The position numbers and the translations under genes are program-made. Shown piece by piece: positions 1-5,614 of a DNA stretch of 9,906 bases (position 1 is its first letter; the number at the start of each line of letters is the position of its first letter). Origin of the DNA: Ignavibacteria bacterium (GTDB lineage: Bacteria; Bacteroidota; Ignavibacteria; Ignavibacteriales; Ignavibacteriaceae); the NCBI GenBank assembly GCA_029863735.1, contig JAOTUT010000037.1:1-9906 (forward strand). The letters are read 5' to 3'. Below the pieces are notes generated by a model. That model had not been told where the DNA came from. It did not search any database and saw nothing but the letters and a program-made list of their open reading frames with translations.

Positions 1-23
1 ATGATATAAGATATAGTTTTCAT
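1..23 (-). CDS. 5' end of an unidentified gene (partial)
   Basis: Only the first seven codons (MKTISYI) lie inside the window, reading leftwards from an ATG at 23-21. A perfect AGGAGG Shine-Dalgarno on the minus strand (positions 33-28) sits four bases before the ATG, which is the strongest translation signal in the window and the main reason to call a gene here. The residues visible, a Lys followed by mixed hydrophobic and polar residues, could begin an export signal or any cytosolic protein, so no function can be assigned. It would be transcribed from the spacer to its right. Confidence 0.6.
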
Positions 24-415
24 TATTCCTCCTATAAAATAATTTTCAATTTATTATTTGATCTGCAACAACAAAATAACTTTTAATTATAAGGTCTCAC
101 TGTAAATGGATTAGCATTCTACCGCAATATTGCTAATTATTTCACTTAGAATCATCACAAAAGTTTAACAAATAGAAATTAATTAGATGAGTGTCAAAAA
201 TTGCAGTATTTAGGAGATGCAATCCTGATTAATCATTGAAAAATCAGATAAAAATTTTATTTCTCTGCTATTTTTTCAGAAAAAAGCTGTGGATTCTTCG
301 GCAGAGTTTATCCTGAGTTTATCGAAGGGCTCAGAATGACAGCGATGCAGAGGCTGTGGGTGGGCAAGTCGGTGACAGGCGAAAGAAGCAGGAGAAAATA
401 TTTTTAAAAATAAAA
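24..415. other. gene-free spacer with a dispersed-repeat remnant
   Basis: I see no credible gene here. The part up to about 290 is very AT-rich and should hold the promoter of the leftward gene starting at 23. Positions 301-345 carry a remnant of a dispersed repeat that includes 'atcgaagggctcagaatgac', with a small CTGAG/CTCAG dyad. It resembles the 'cttcgacaggctcaggatga' stretch at 5579-5598 read in the other orientation. The YidB-type gene's terminator begins at 416. Confidence 0.5.
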
Positions 416-437
416 AAGTCCGGCAATTGCCGGACTT
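416..437 (-). terminator. rho-independent terminator of the YidB-family gene
   Basis: AAGTCCGG, CAATTG, CCGGACTT forms a perfect inverted repeat. Read on the minus strand it is followed at once by a run of T (complement of the A-run at 412-417). It lies 24 bases past the stop of the minus-strand gene at 462, the right place and orientation for an intrinsic terminator. Confidence 0.9.
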
Positions 438-461
438 ACAGAACTTAGAACAGAATTCCTT

Positions 462-860
462 TTAGAATTTACCGCCTTTTAATCCACCCAGCATATCCAT
501 TCCCTTTTTCAGAATATCGCCTTCGGGAATTTTTCCATCAGGAGTTAATTTATTTATCGCCTGCGGAAGTAAGGTTGTTAATTGTCCGGTCACAGCATTT
601 GTATCCAACCCGGTTTTTTCCGCTATATTTTTAATTATATCGGGACCAAGCACTTTGCTAATTTGGTCGGCAGAAATCGGGAGTTTTTCCCCGGTGCCAA
701 CCCAGGAATTCACGACATCACCAAGACCATTAGAAGTAAACTTCTGAATTAACCCACTAAGCCCGCCGCTTTGTTCACTGATTAATTTAATAATGATTGG
801 CATAATTTCTTTTCCCGCAACACCCCCAACAGCTGATTTCACTGTGTTTAATACATCCAT
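462..860 (-). CDS. YidB/DUF937-family protein
   Basis: A protein of 132 residues (135 from the upstream ATG at 869), close to the usual length of the YidB family (DUF937), whose biochemical role is not established. The C-terminal half carries the family pattern: ISADQISKVLGPDIIKNIAE, then TGL, a LPQAINKLTPDG core and a Gly-rich tail. The N-terminal half is a Gly/Ser-rich amphipathic region with no clear signal peptide, so a cytosolic location is likely. I prefer the ATG at 860 because the AGAAGG motif (about 875-870 on the minus strand) is well spaced from it but abuts the ATG at 869. It is a single-gene unit ended by the hairpin at 416-437 and divergent from the RRM gene to its right. The family call is fairly sure; the function is unknown. 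Confidence 0.8.
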   Translation of the reverse strand: MDVLNTVKSAVGGVAGKEIMPIIIKLISEQSGGLSGLIQKFTSNGLGDVVNSWVGTGEKLPISADQISKVLGPDIIKNIAEKTGLDTNAVTGQLTTLLPQAINKLTPDGKIPEGDILKKGMDMLGGLKGGKF

Positions 861-919
861 TTTTTGCATCCTTCTTTAATATTGATAAAATAGTTATTTG
901 TAGTTAGTTAAAGCGGTGA

Positions 920-940
920 CCACTTACAAGCCACTTACAG
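920..940. repeat. tandem 10-11-bp direct repeat in the yidB/RRM divergent spacer
   Basis: CCACTTACAAG is followed directly by CCACTTACAG, so the CCACTTACA motif recurs at an 11-base period, about one DNA helical turn. It lies 60-80 bases before the YidB-type gene's start, a position where a regulator could bind. Two copies could also be chance. Confidence 0.4.
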
Positions 941-970
941 TTAAATGTTTAAGCACCTCAGCTAAGATGA

Positions 971-992
971 CATCACGGCATCGGCCGTGATG
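971..992. repeat. dispersed hairpin repeat (CATCACGGC/GCCGTGATG)
   Basis: Perfect nine-base arms CATCACGGC and GCCGTGATG flank an ATCG loop, followed by 'ggccaaggagagagattg'. Related hairpins lie at 1569-1592 and 8128-8150, and the 8128 copy shares the 'gagagattg' tail, so this is a dispersed repeat family. No T-run follows on either strand. Confidence 0.75.
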
Positions 993-1050
993 GCCAAGGA
1001 GAGAGATTGCTTTCCGTCAAAGACCATCGCATACAATATTCCGTTAACGC

Positions 1051-1274
1051 TTATAAAATCAATCTTCCTGATAAAACAAATTTACAAACTTGCAACTACG
1101 CTATTATTAGTCTACCTTATGTTTGTCCTGCAGAAGAAAATTAAGATAAAAGTGAACTTCGTAAAAAACCTCTTCATCTAATCCTAACTTTTTATACAGT
1201 GTCAATCAAACCGGGACAGATTAATTCATTATCTGCAGCCGGACTATCATCATCAAATTTACAAGGAGAACAAA
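1051..1274 (+). promoter_or_regulatory. conserved 5' leader of RRM gene 1 (copy 1)
   Basis: These 224 bases align without gaps to 7610-7833 with 16 differences. Positions 1123-1214 (92 bases) are identical to 7682-7773, although the downstream coding regions are only about 82% identical. A Bacteroidetes-like promoter can be proposed inside it: TTG at 1090-1092, a 20-base gap, then TAccTTaTG at 1113-1121, close to the -33/-7 pattern TTG and TAnnTTTG. Transcription would then start near the left edge of the identical block, making that block a transcribed leader of roughly 150 bases. The promoter and start site are inference; the conservation is directly visible. It ends in an AAGGAG ribosome binding site at 1263-1268. 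The stretch also contains an open reading frame conserved between the copies (stop at 1179-1181). Confidence 0.75.
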
Positions 1275-1547
1275 ATGAATATTTATGTAGGCAACTTAGC
1301 TCCAAATGTACAGGAAGCAGACCTGGAAAATCTCTTTTCCCAGCACGGGAAGGTACACAGTGTTAAAATTATCCAGGATATGTTCACCAAGATATCAAAA
1401 GGATTCGGTTTTGTTGAAATGTTCGTAAAAGAAGAAGCTCAGAAAGCGCTTGATGTGCTGAACAAGTTTGAGCTTAAAGGAAAGAACCTGGTAGTTAACG
1501 AAGCAAGACCAAAGAGAGAAGGCGGACGCGACGACAGAAGATATTAA
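1275..1547 (+). CDS. RRM-domain RNA-binding protein, copy 1
   Basis: A 90-residue protein that is essentially one RNA recognition motif. RNP2 is IYVGNL (residues 3-8) and RNP1 is KGFGFVEM (42-49), whose aromatic residues stack on RNA bases in this family. The last dozen residues form a short charged Arg/Gly/Asp tail ending DRRY. Small single-RRM proteins of this type in cyanobacteria (Rbp) and other bacteria bind single-stranded RNA in the cytosol and are often cold-induced; that role is inferred here. An AAGGAG site seven bases before the ATG fixes the start. It is 78% identical to the paralogue at 7834 (20 of 90 residues differ), with RNP1 and RNP2 unchanged. The shared leader suggests common regulation. 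Confidence 0.95.
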   Translation: MNIYVGNLAPNVQEADLENLFSQHGKVHSVKIIQDMFTKISKGFGFVEMFVKEEAQKALDVLNKFELKGKNLVVNEARPKREGGRDDRRY

Positions 1548-1568
1548 TTCTTAATTCACTTTATCCTC

Positions 1569-1592
1569 CCGTCACGGCATCGGTCGTGACGG
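1569..1592 (+). terminator. hairpin after RRM gene 1, possible terminator
   Basis: CCGTCACG and CGTGACGG are perfect arms, extendable by a G-T and a C-G pair to an ATCG loop. It begins 22 bases after the stop codon. No T-run follows, so intrinsic termination is uncertain. It could be a transcript-end stabilising hairpin or simply the same dispersed repeat as at 971-992 and 8128-8150. Confidence 0.5.
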
Positions 1593-1708
1593 CCGAAGAG
1601 AATGAAAGCAACTCAAAAAGTCATTTTAACTTAATCCCCGCATTGGAACTAACAATTGATAAAAAGCGTTTGTAATTTAATTGTAACCTAATCTATCAAA
1701 GGCAATCT

Positions 1709-2221
1709 ATGAAAAAAATGATTTTCTTCAGCGCAGTTCTCTTCTGTTTATTTAGCCGCTATAATTCTTCAGCACAAACAACAATCTCTTCTGCAGATTT
1801 CAAACCGCTTATTGGAAGCTGGTCAGGCACATTAACATATCTTGATTATCAAAACGGTGAACCCTTTTCAATGCCCGTCGAGTTAAGAATTGTTCAAATT
1901 GAGGAAACCAATAAATTTACTTTTTACTTTTCATTCCCTGATGAGCCGCAAGCTAATTCCGAAGAGACTTTTTCCATATCAGACGGCGGCACTATGTTAA
2001 ATGGCGAACCAATAATATCTAAACGCCTGCTTGAAGATGGAAACCTTGAAATAGTTACCGAGTCAATGGGTACTAATGATGACCAACCCGCCACTATCAG
2101 GCAAACTTACATTATTGGGGGAGATGTTTTTGTAACCAGAAAAGATGTTCAGTTTACGGGTCAGAAAGAATGGCTTAACAGAAATGAATTCAATTTTAAA
2201 AAGGATTCACAAGAAAAATAA
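1709..2221 (+). CDS. exported protein of unknown function, lipocalin-like pattern
   Basis: A 170-residue protein with a clear Sec signal peptide: MKKM, a hydrophobic core to about residue 16, and a likely cleavage after Ser-Ala-Gln at residue 23. The mature part starts with a stretch containing PLIGSWSGTLTYLDY. A Gly-x-Trp near the N-terminus followed by alternating beta-strand-like segments is reminiscent of small lipocalin/calycin-type barrels found in this phylum, but I do not recognise a defined family. No Cys follows the signal, so it is not an obvious lipoprotein. The site is probably periplasmic or secreted. A weak AAAGG motif (1698-1702) precedes the ATG. It stands alone between an RRM gene and a convergent ATPase gene, so context gives no hint of function. 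Confidence 0.8.
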   Translation: MKKMIFFSAVLFCLFSRYNSSAQTTISSADFKPLIGSWSGTLTYLDYQNGEPFSMPVELRIVQIEETNKFTFYFSFPDEPQANSEETFSISDGGTMLNGEPIISKRLLEDGNLEIVTESMGTNDDQPATIRQTYIIGGDVFVTRKDVQFTGQKEWLNRNEFNFKKDSQEK

Positions 2222-2234
2222 TTTGTTTGTCAAC

Positions 2235-2281
2235 CTGTCCGCCTAAGGCGGATTGTTTCTCCATAGGTGTCCTTTGGACAG
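2235..2281. repeat. foldable repeat after the exported-protein gene
   Basis: Several overlapping inverted repeats occur here: TCCGCC/GGCGGA with a TAA loop (2238-2252), TGTCC/GGACA with a TTT loop (2268-2280), and an outer CTGTCC (2235-2240)/GGACAG (2276-2281) that would compete with the second. It starts 14 bases after the stop at 2221, so it may act as a transcript end, though no good T-run follows. Confidence 0.55.
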
Positions 2282-2313
2282 ATTCTTATTTACAATCAAA
2301 AATCAAAGAGTTA

Positions 2314-2382
2314 GATTCCTGATCAAGCCTGACGGCAAGGCAGGTCCGGAATGACCCGTCTTCGTCTTTCAGACTTTGACGA
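2314..2382. repeat. composite dispersed repeat between convergent genes
   Basis: GATTCC (2314-2319) and GGAAT (2348-2352) flank CCTG/CAGG, and TCGTC (2362-2366) pairs with GACGA (2378-2382). The ATTCC...GGAAT framework recurs at 7287-7306 and 9745-9778, suggesting one REP-like family. It lies downstream of both the plus gene ending at 2221 and the minus gene ending at 2414, so it could fold at the end of either transcript. Confidence 0.5.
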
Positions 2383-2413
2383 GGCAAGCAGGAGCGTCTT
2401 AGACAAGTACTAT

Positions 2414-3541
2414 TTACGACGTTATACCCTCGAGCCATCGTTCAAGGAAAACATCATAAATAAAATAATCATTATTCTCTTTGTAAATCATTTCTTTATT
2501 CAGTAAAGATTTTACGGCTGTATGAACTGAGCTGGGAGTTCCCAGCTTATGCTTTGATATAAACTCTTTTGATGTAATGAGCTTTGCGTTTCCCTCTATG
2601 GCGATTGCAATCAATACTTTCCACTGATATTCTGTTAGCAGGTTTCTGTAATTTATATACACTGCTTCGTTTTCTTTTAATATACCTTCTAAAGTTACCC
2701 GGACAAGCGATTCAGTAATTGTGCGGTCTTTTAATCCGTACAGCCGGTTGCATAAAAACTGTACATAGAAAGTATGAAGCCGACAGATTTCAAGTATCGT
2801 TGCTGCGGTCGATTCGTTTATTTTTTTCTTACCCTTCCCGAGTTTCGAAATAATGAACTCACGGTATTCACCTTTGGGTATACGTTCAAGCTGCATCATT
2901 TCGGTGCTCTGAAAGAATGGCTTGCCATACTGACTAAAGATAGAAAGAAGGATATGCTTCTGACTTCCCGAGAAAATAAAATTCACTCCAGTTGCCCGTT
3001 GAATATTTGTTCTGAGTACAGCTTCAACATTTTTTTCAGGATAGTTTGCTATCTGCTGAAATTCATCTATTGCAATAATTATCTTCTTTCCGTTCTTTTT
3101 TAAATAGTTGAATATTTTTTGCAGGGATTTATCCGCATCTTCTGAAGATTGAATATTAATTTGAAACGTCGGCATCCCGCTGTAAGGATCAAAAGAGATT
3201 ACCGGTCTAATACCGGCAAATATCTCTCCGACCTTTTTTATGAATTTTTCCGGAGATGATTCAAGCTTACCCAGTACTGCGGAAGCAAATAAATTTATAA
3301 AGCTGCTCAAGTCTGTAGTTGACAGAATATCCATGTAGAAAATGTGTGTTTTCTTTTCGGATTTAAGCTTGTTCAACGTATGTTCAATCAGCCCGGTTTT
3401 GCCGAGTCGTCTTAAAGAAAACAGGGTGATATTTCTTCCGTTTCTGAGAGCATTAATTATTCTTTCAGTTTCTTTTTCCCTGTTACAGAAAAATTCAGGA
3501 GAATAATAGCCCGAAACTAAAAACGGGTTTTGTGGTTTCAT
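2414..3541 (-). CDS. AAA-type ATPase of the PF01637 (archaeal ATPase/STAND-related) family
   Basis: A 375-residue cytosolic protein. The N-terminus NPFLVSGYYSPEFFCNREKE is a hallmark opening of this ATPase family. The P-loop is SLRRLGKTGL (42-51, Lys48/Thr49), the usual RRxGKT variant. Walker B is IIIAIDE (154-160, Asp159/Glu160) and a sensor-like FIFSGSQ follows at 188-194. The last 80 or so residues look like a winged-helix domain (EYQWKVLIAIA, then a TPSSVHTAVKSLLNKEMI segment), suggesting DNA or partner binding. Many members act alone with no assigned role; some are proposed to be selfish or defence-related, which cannot be shown here. The ATG at 3541 has no Shine-Dalgarno but is supported by the conserved N-terminus. 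It follows the glycosyltransferase gene after 78 bases that contain its own likely promoter and an inverted-repeat cluster. Confidence 0.85.
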   Translation of the reverse strand: MKPQNPFLVSGYYSPEFFCNREKETERIINALRNGRNITLFSLRRLGKTGLIEHTLNKLKSEKKTHIFYMDILSTTDLSSFINLFASAVLGKLESSPEKFIKKVGEIFAGIRPVISFDPYSGMPTFQINIQSSEDADKSLQKIFNYLKKNGKKIIIAIDEFQQIANYPEKNVEAVLRTNIQRATGVNFIFSGSQKHILLSIFSQYGKPFFQSTEMMQLERIPKGEYREFIISKLGKGKKKINESTAATILEICRLHTFYVQFLCNRLYGLKDRTITESLVRVTLEGILKENEAVYINYRNLLTEYQWKVLIAIAIEGNAKLITSKEFISKHKLGTPSSVHTAVKSLLNKEMIYKENNDYFIYDVFLERWLEGITS

Positions 3542-3583
3542 ATATTACGTTACGTTTATTGCGTAACGCAACTTACGTAATAT
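3542..3583 (-). promoter_or_regulatory. nested inverted-repeat cluster (TTACGT) abutting the ATPase start codon
   Basis: The outer arms ATATTACGT (3542-3550) and ACGTAATAT (3575-3583) are a perfect nine-base inverted repeat. Nested inside are CGTTACG (3548-3554) and CGTAACG (3562-3568), a perfect seven-base pair with a seven-base loop. TTACGT occurs at 3545, 3550 and 3573, and TTACGTAA at 3573-3580 is itself a palindrome. On the minus strand a TATAAT (3587-3582) overlaps the outer edge, so the transcript would start within the cluster and carry the inner hairpin just before the ATG. This looks like an operator or a translation-controlling hairpin, perhaps for self-regulation through the winged-helix domain; that role is inferred. 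Confidence 0.6.
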
Positions 3584-3619
3584 TATAAAATGAATCAAGT
3601 ATATTTTGGTTATGAGTTA

Positions 3620-5176
3620 TCAAATAAAAATCTTATTGCTCTGCTTTATTTCCGGAATAGATCTTTTCAATCCTCTGCCAATAAAGATTGTAAGATTATT
3701 TTCATAGGGCATAGCGTATTTTGATTTGTGCACACCTGCAGCTTCAACCTGCTCAAGCGATTTAAGATGATCATTTAAACTACCACCAATAATAATTACA
3801 GTTGATAATTTAATATTTTCCGGCCACCAGTACCAGTAATTGTTGTGCGGACAGATTACTTTGGGTAACGGATACTTATCACTATAGTATTCAATTGCTC
3901 CTGCATCACCGTAGTTATTACAATAAACTACCGTGTTTTTTCTTTCATCAATGCTAAGTGATTGATATACTTTGGAAACATTTTTAGCCATGTCTTGCCA
4001 GCCGAACATATCAGCATAAAATTGTGGGAGATCAGCAAGTTGCTTGCCTTCGCTGTTCGAAGCACCTAATTTAAGTGCAGACTGAAAATCTATAAAACTT
4101 TCAACAGGAAGCAGCGGACGGGCAAGCGGTGAAAGAAAAATTCCAATCACAACAACTGGAATTGCAAGAGCGAATTTTAACCGCTTCAGTCTTGCATTCC
4201 ATTTCATTATCATAACAGCACCTCCGGCAAACAGGATTTGAAATGCCGGTGCGATGTATTCTGCTTTACTATGCAAGTTGATAAAAAGTATCAAAAAGGT
4301 TACAAGCCATATGTAGCCAAGCGGGCGGAAGATTCTGGCATTTTTATTAAAGAAGTAATACACAAGTCCTGGAATCCAGATTAAAAAAGAAAGAGGATTG
4401 AAAATTAAAATCATATCGAGAATAAATGACACAGGAGTTAAGCCGCCATACTTTCTTTGAGCGGCATTTCTCATAAATTCAAGATGAGCCAGGTCGTGCG
4501 TTAAATTCCAGATGATATAGGGTGAGAAAATTAGCAACGCAATTCCGGCAGCAATGTATGGATATTTTGTTTTTAGCTCTTCTCTTAGCGGAGTAAACAG
4601 AGTACCAATAAATACCCCGGCACCTAACCATAGCATGCTTGTTTTGTTAAGCAAGCCAAGCCCGATTACAATACCGAGGACATACCAGAGATTGGTATTT
4701 TCTGAATCAAGAATTTGAAGAAAAACATAAGCGGCTAATATCCAGAAGAAGAAATCGAACACGTTCATCGAATAGATGGTGGTCATTCCGAGGAAAATTG
4801 GGGATAGCATAAAAGTAACCATCGCAATAATTACGGCACTTTTACCGCCGCCAAGTCTGAATGTAAAAAGTCCAAGAAAAAAAATTGTTGCTGAACTAAC
4901 AAATGCGGGAAGTAATCTTATAACAAAAAGCGAATCACCAAGAAAAAACTTCCAGGCAGCAAGCACCCAAATGGAAAGGGGCGGCTGATCAACATATCCA
5001 AAAGCAGGTCTGTTTGCACAGGCAAGGTAGTAAAGCTCGTCCCGGAAAATGCCATAGGATGTAAAGTAAAGTGTAGCAATATATATGAGAAGGTTAAGGA
5101 TAGAAATTGACAGAATGATATTTAATATCGTCTCGTTCTTTTTAGCAACCGGATCTTCGGTAACAGTTTTTCTCAA
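3620..5176 (-). CDS. ArnT/PMT-type membrane glycosyltransferase (GT-C)
   Basis: A 518-residue multi-spanning inner-membrane protein of the dolichyl-phosphate-mannose mannosyltransferase/ArnT superfamily (PMT_2-like). After the first membrane segment (about 18-40) comes the first periplasmic loop with FRDELYY (Asp46/Glu47) and YVDQPPLSIW (61-70), the acidic and DQPP signatures of this group. Members transfer a sugar from a polyprenyl-phosphate donor to lipid A, protein or glycan on the outer face; the substrate here is unknown. Roughly ten hydrophobic segments run to about residue 350, followed by a soluble C-terminal domain. The start is TTG, supported by a strong AAGGAGA site (minus strand, about 5189-5183) with good spacing and no nearby ATG. 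No glycan-cluster neighbours are present, so it appears to be a stand-alone gene. Confidence 0.9.
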   Translation of the reverse strand: MRKTVTEDPVAKKNETILNIILSISILNLLIYIATLYFTSYGIFRDELYYLACANRPAFGYVDQPPLSIWVLAAWKFFLGDSLFVIRLLPAFVSSATIFFLGLFTFRLGGGKSAVIIAMVTFMLSPIFLGMTTIYSMNVFDFFFWILAAYVFLQILDSENTNLWYVLGIVIGLGLLNKTSMLWLGAGVFIGTLFTPLREELKTKYPYIAAGIALLIFSPYIIWNLTHDLAHLEFMRNAAQRKYGGLTPVSFILDMILIFNPLSFLIWIPGLVYYFFNKNARIFRPLGYIWLVTFLILFINLHSKAEYIAPAFQILFAGGAVMIMKWNARLKRLKFALAIPVVVIGIFLSPLARPLLPVESFIDFQSALKLGASNSEGKQLADLPQFYADMFGWQDMAKNVSKVYQSLSIDERKNTVVYCNNYGDAGAIEYYSDKYPLPKVICPHNNYWYWWPENIKLSTVIIIGGSLNDHLKSLEQVEAAGVHKSKYAMPYENNLTIFIGRGLKRSIPEIKQSNKIFI

Positions 5177-5323
5177 TTGTAATCTCCTTAAGAATTTATA
5201 ATTCTTATAACAGCTAAATGTAATTTAATAATCTTATAAGAAGTTCTTAAAAAATTGTGCAAAATATTTTTATTAAGATTTGATTTTTTCAAAGAATTAG
5301 AGGGCGTCATAGTTTGATTGCGG

Positions 5324-5337
5324 CGTCACTGGTGACG
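5324..5337. repeat. CGTCAC-TG-GTGACG inverted repeat
   Basis: Perfect six-base arms CGTCAC and GTGACG are separated by TG, about 147 bases upstream of the glycosyltransferase start. It echoes the CGTCACG/CGTGACG arms of the hairpins next to the RRM genes and may be another degraded member of that family. A protein-binding site cannot be excluded. Confidence 0.5.
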
Positions 5338-5377
5338 ATTGGATAAATATTTTATTTCTTCGCTTCACTCAGAAGGA

Positions 5378-5597
5378 CTTGTCACACTGAGTAAGCCTGC
5401 CCCCAACTTGATTCGGGATCGAAGCCTGCCTGTCAGCAGACAGGTTGTCGGGAATCAGACTGCGACAGATTCTGGACTCGTCCGTATACGGACATCGCCA
5501 GAATGACAGTCAGTGTCACACTGAGTTTGCTTGCCTCGCCGCAATGAAATGAAGGCGGGTCGAAGTGTGACAACCATCCTTCGACAGGCTCAGGATG
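5378..5597. repeat. composite REP-like element with several hairpins
   Basis: The stretch holds CCTGTC-AGCA-GACAGG (5429-5444), a fourteen-base palindrome GTCCGTATACGGAC flanked by ATTCTGG and CCAGAAT, a nine-base inverted pair TGTCACACT (5514-5522)/AGTGTGACA (5564-5572), and CATCCT/AGGATG (5575-5597). The part at 5468-5527 is a diverged copy of 7319-7377. It lies downstream of the hydrolase gene and could end its transcript. No transposase is near, so any mobilising enzyme would be elsewhere. Confidence 0.65.
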
Positions 5598-5614
5598 ACA
5601 CGGTTAGGTTTAAT

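Larger units (their letters stand above)
5177..5614. other. repeat-rich gene-free spacer
   Basis: There is no credible gene in these 438 bases. The first 100 bases are AT-rich and hold the glycosyltransferase promoter and Shine-Dalgarno. From about 5320 on the composition changes to a mosaic of inverted repeats, listed separately, that end close to the hydrolase stop codon at 5615. The short plus-strand open frame across 5531-5800 is an overlap artefact lying mostly on the hydrolase gene. Confidence 0.6.

Noticed and set aside
987..1181. A 64-codon plus-strand frame called from ATG at 987
   Set aside because: Its first 21 codons run through the dispersed hairpin repeat and have no counterpart in the second leader copy. 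Only the part from about 1051 is conserved, and that is reported as a possible micropeptide rather than as a gene with this start.
1123..1214. Known cold-shock leader (cspA-type cold box) or known riboswitch
   Set aside because: I could not match the bases to a cold box or to the conserved core of any riboswitch I know, and no strong terminator-antiterminator pair is visible.
2774..3103. A 109-codon plus-strand frame
   Set aside because: It lies wholly inside the ATPase gene on the opposite strand, has no domain pattern and no ribosome site.
3542..3583. Phage or integron attachment site
   Set aside because: No integrase, tRNA end or duplicated core sequence is present; an operator or leader hairpin explains the placement at the start codon better.
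4776..4988. A 70-codon plus-strand frame
   Set aside because: It is antisense to the membrane glycosyltransferase coding sequence, whose own motifs and membrane segments are convincing here.
5378..5597. CRISPR array
   Set aside because: The repeats are different inverted elements of unequal length with no regular repeat-spacer period and no cas genes nearby.
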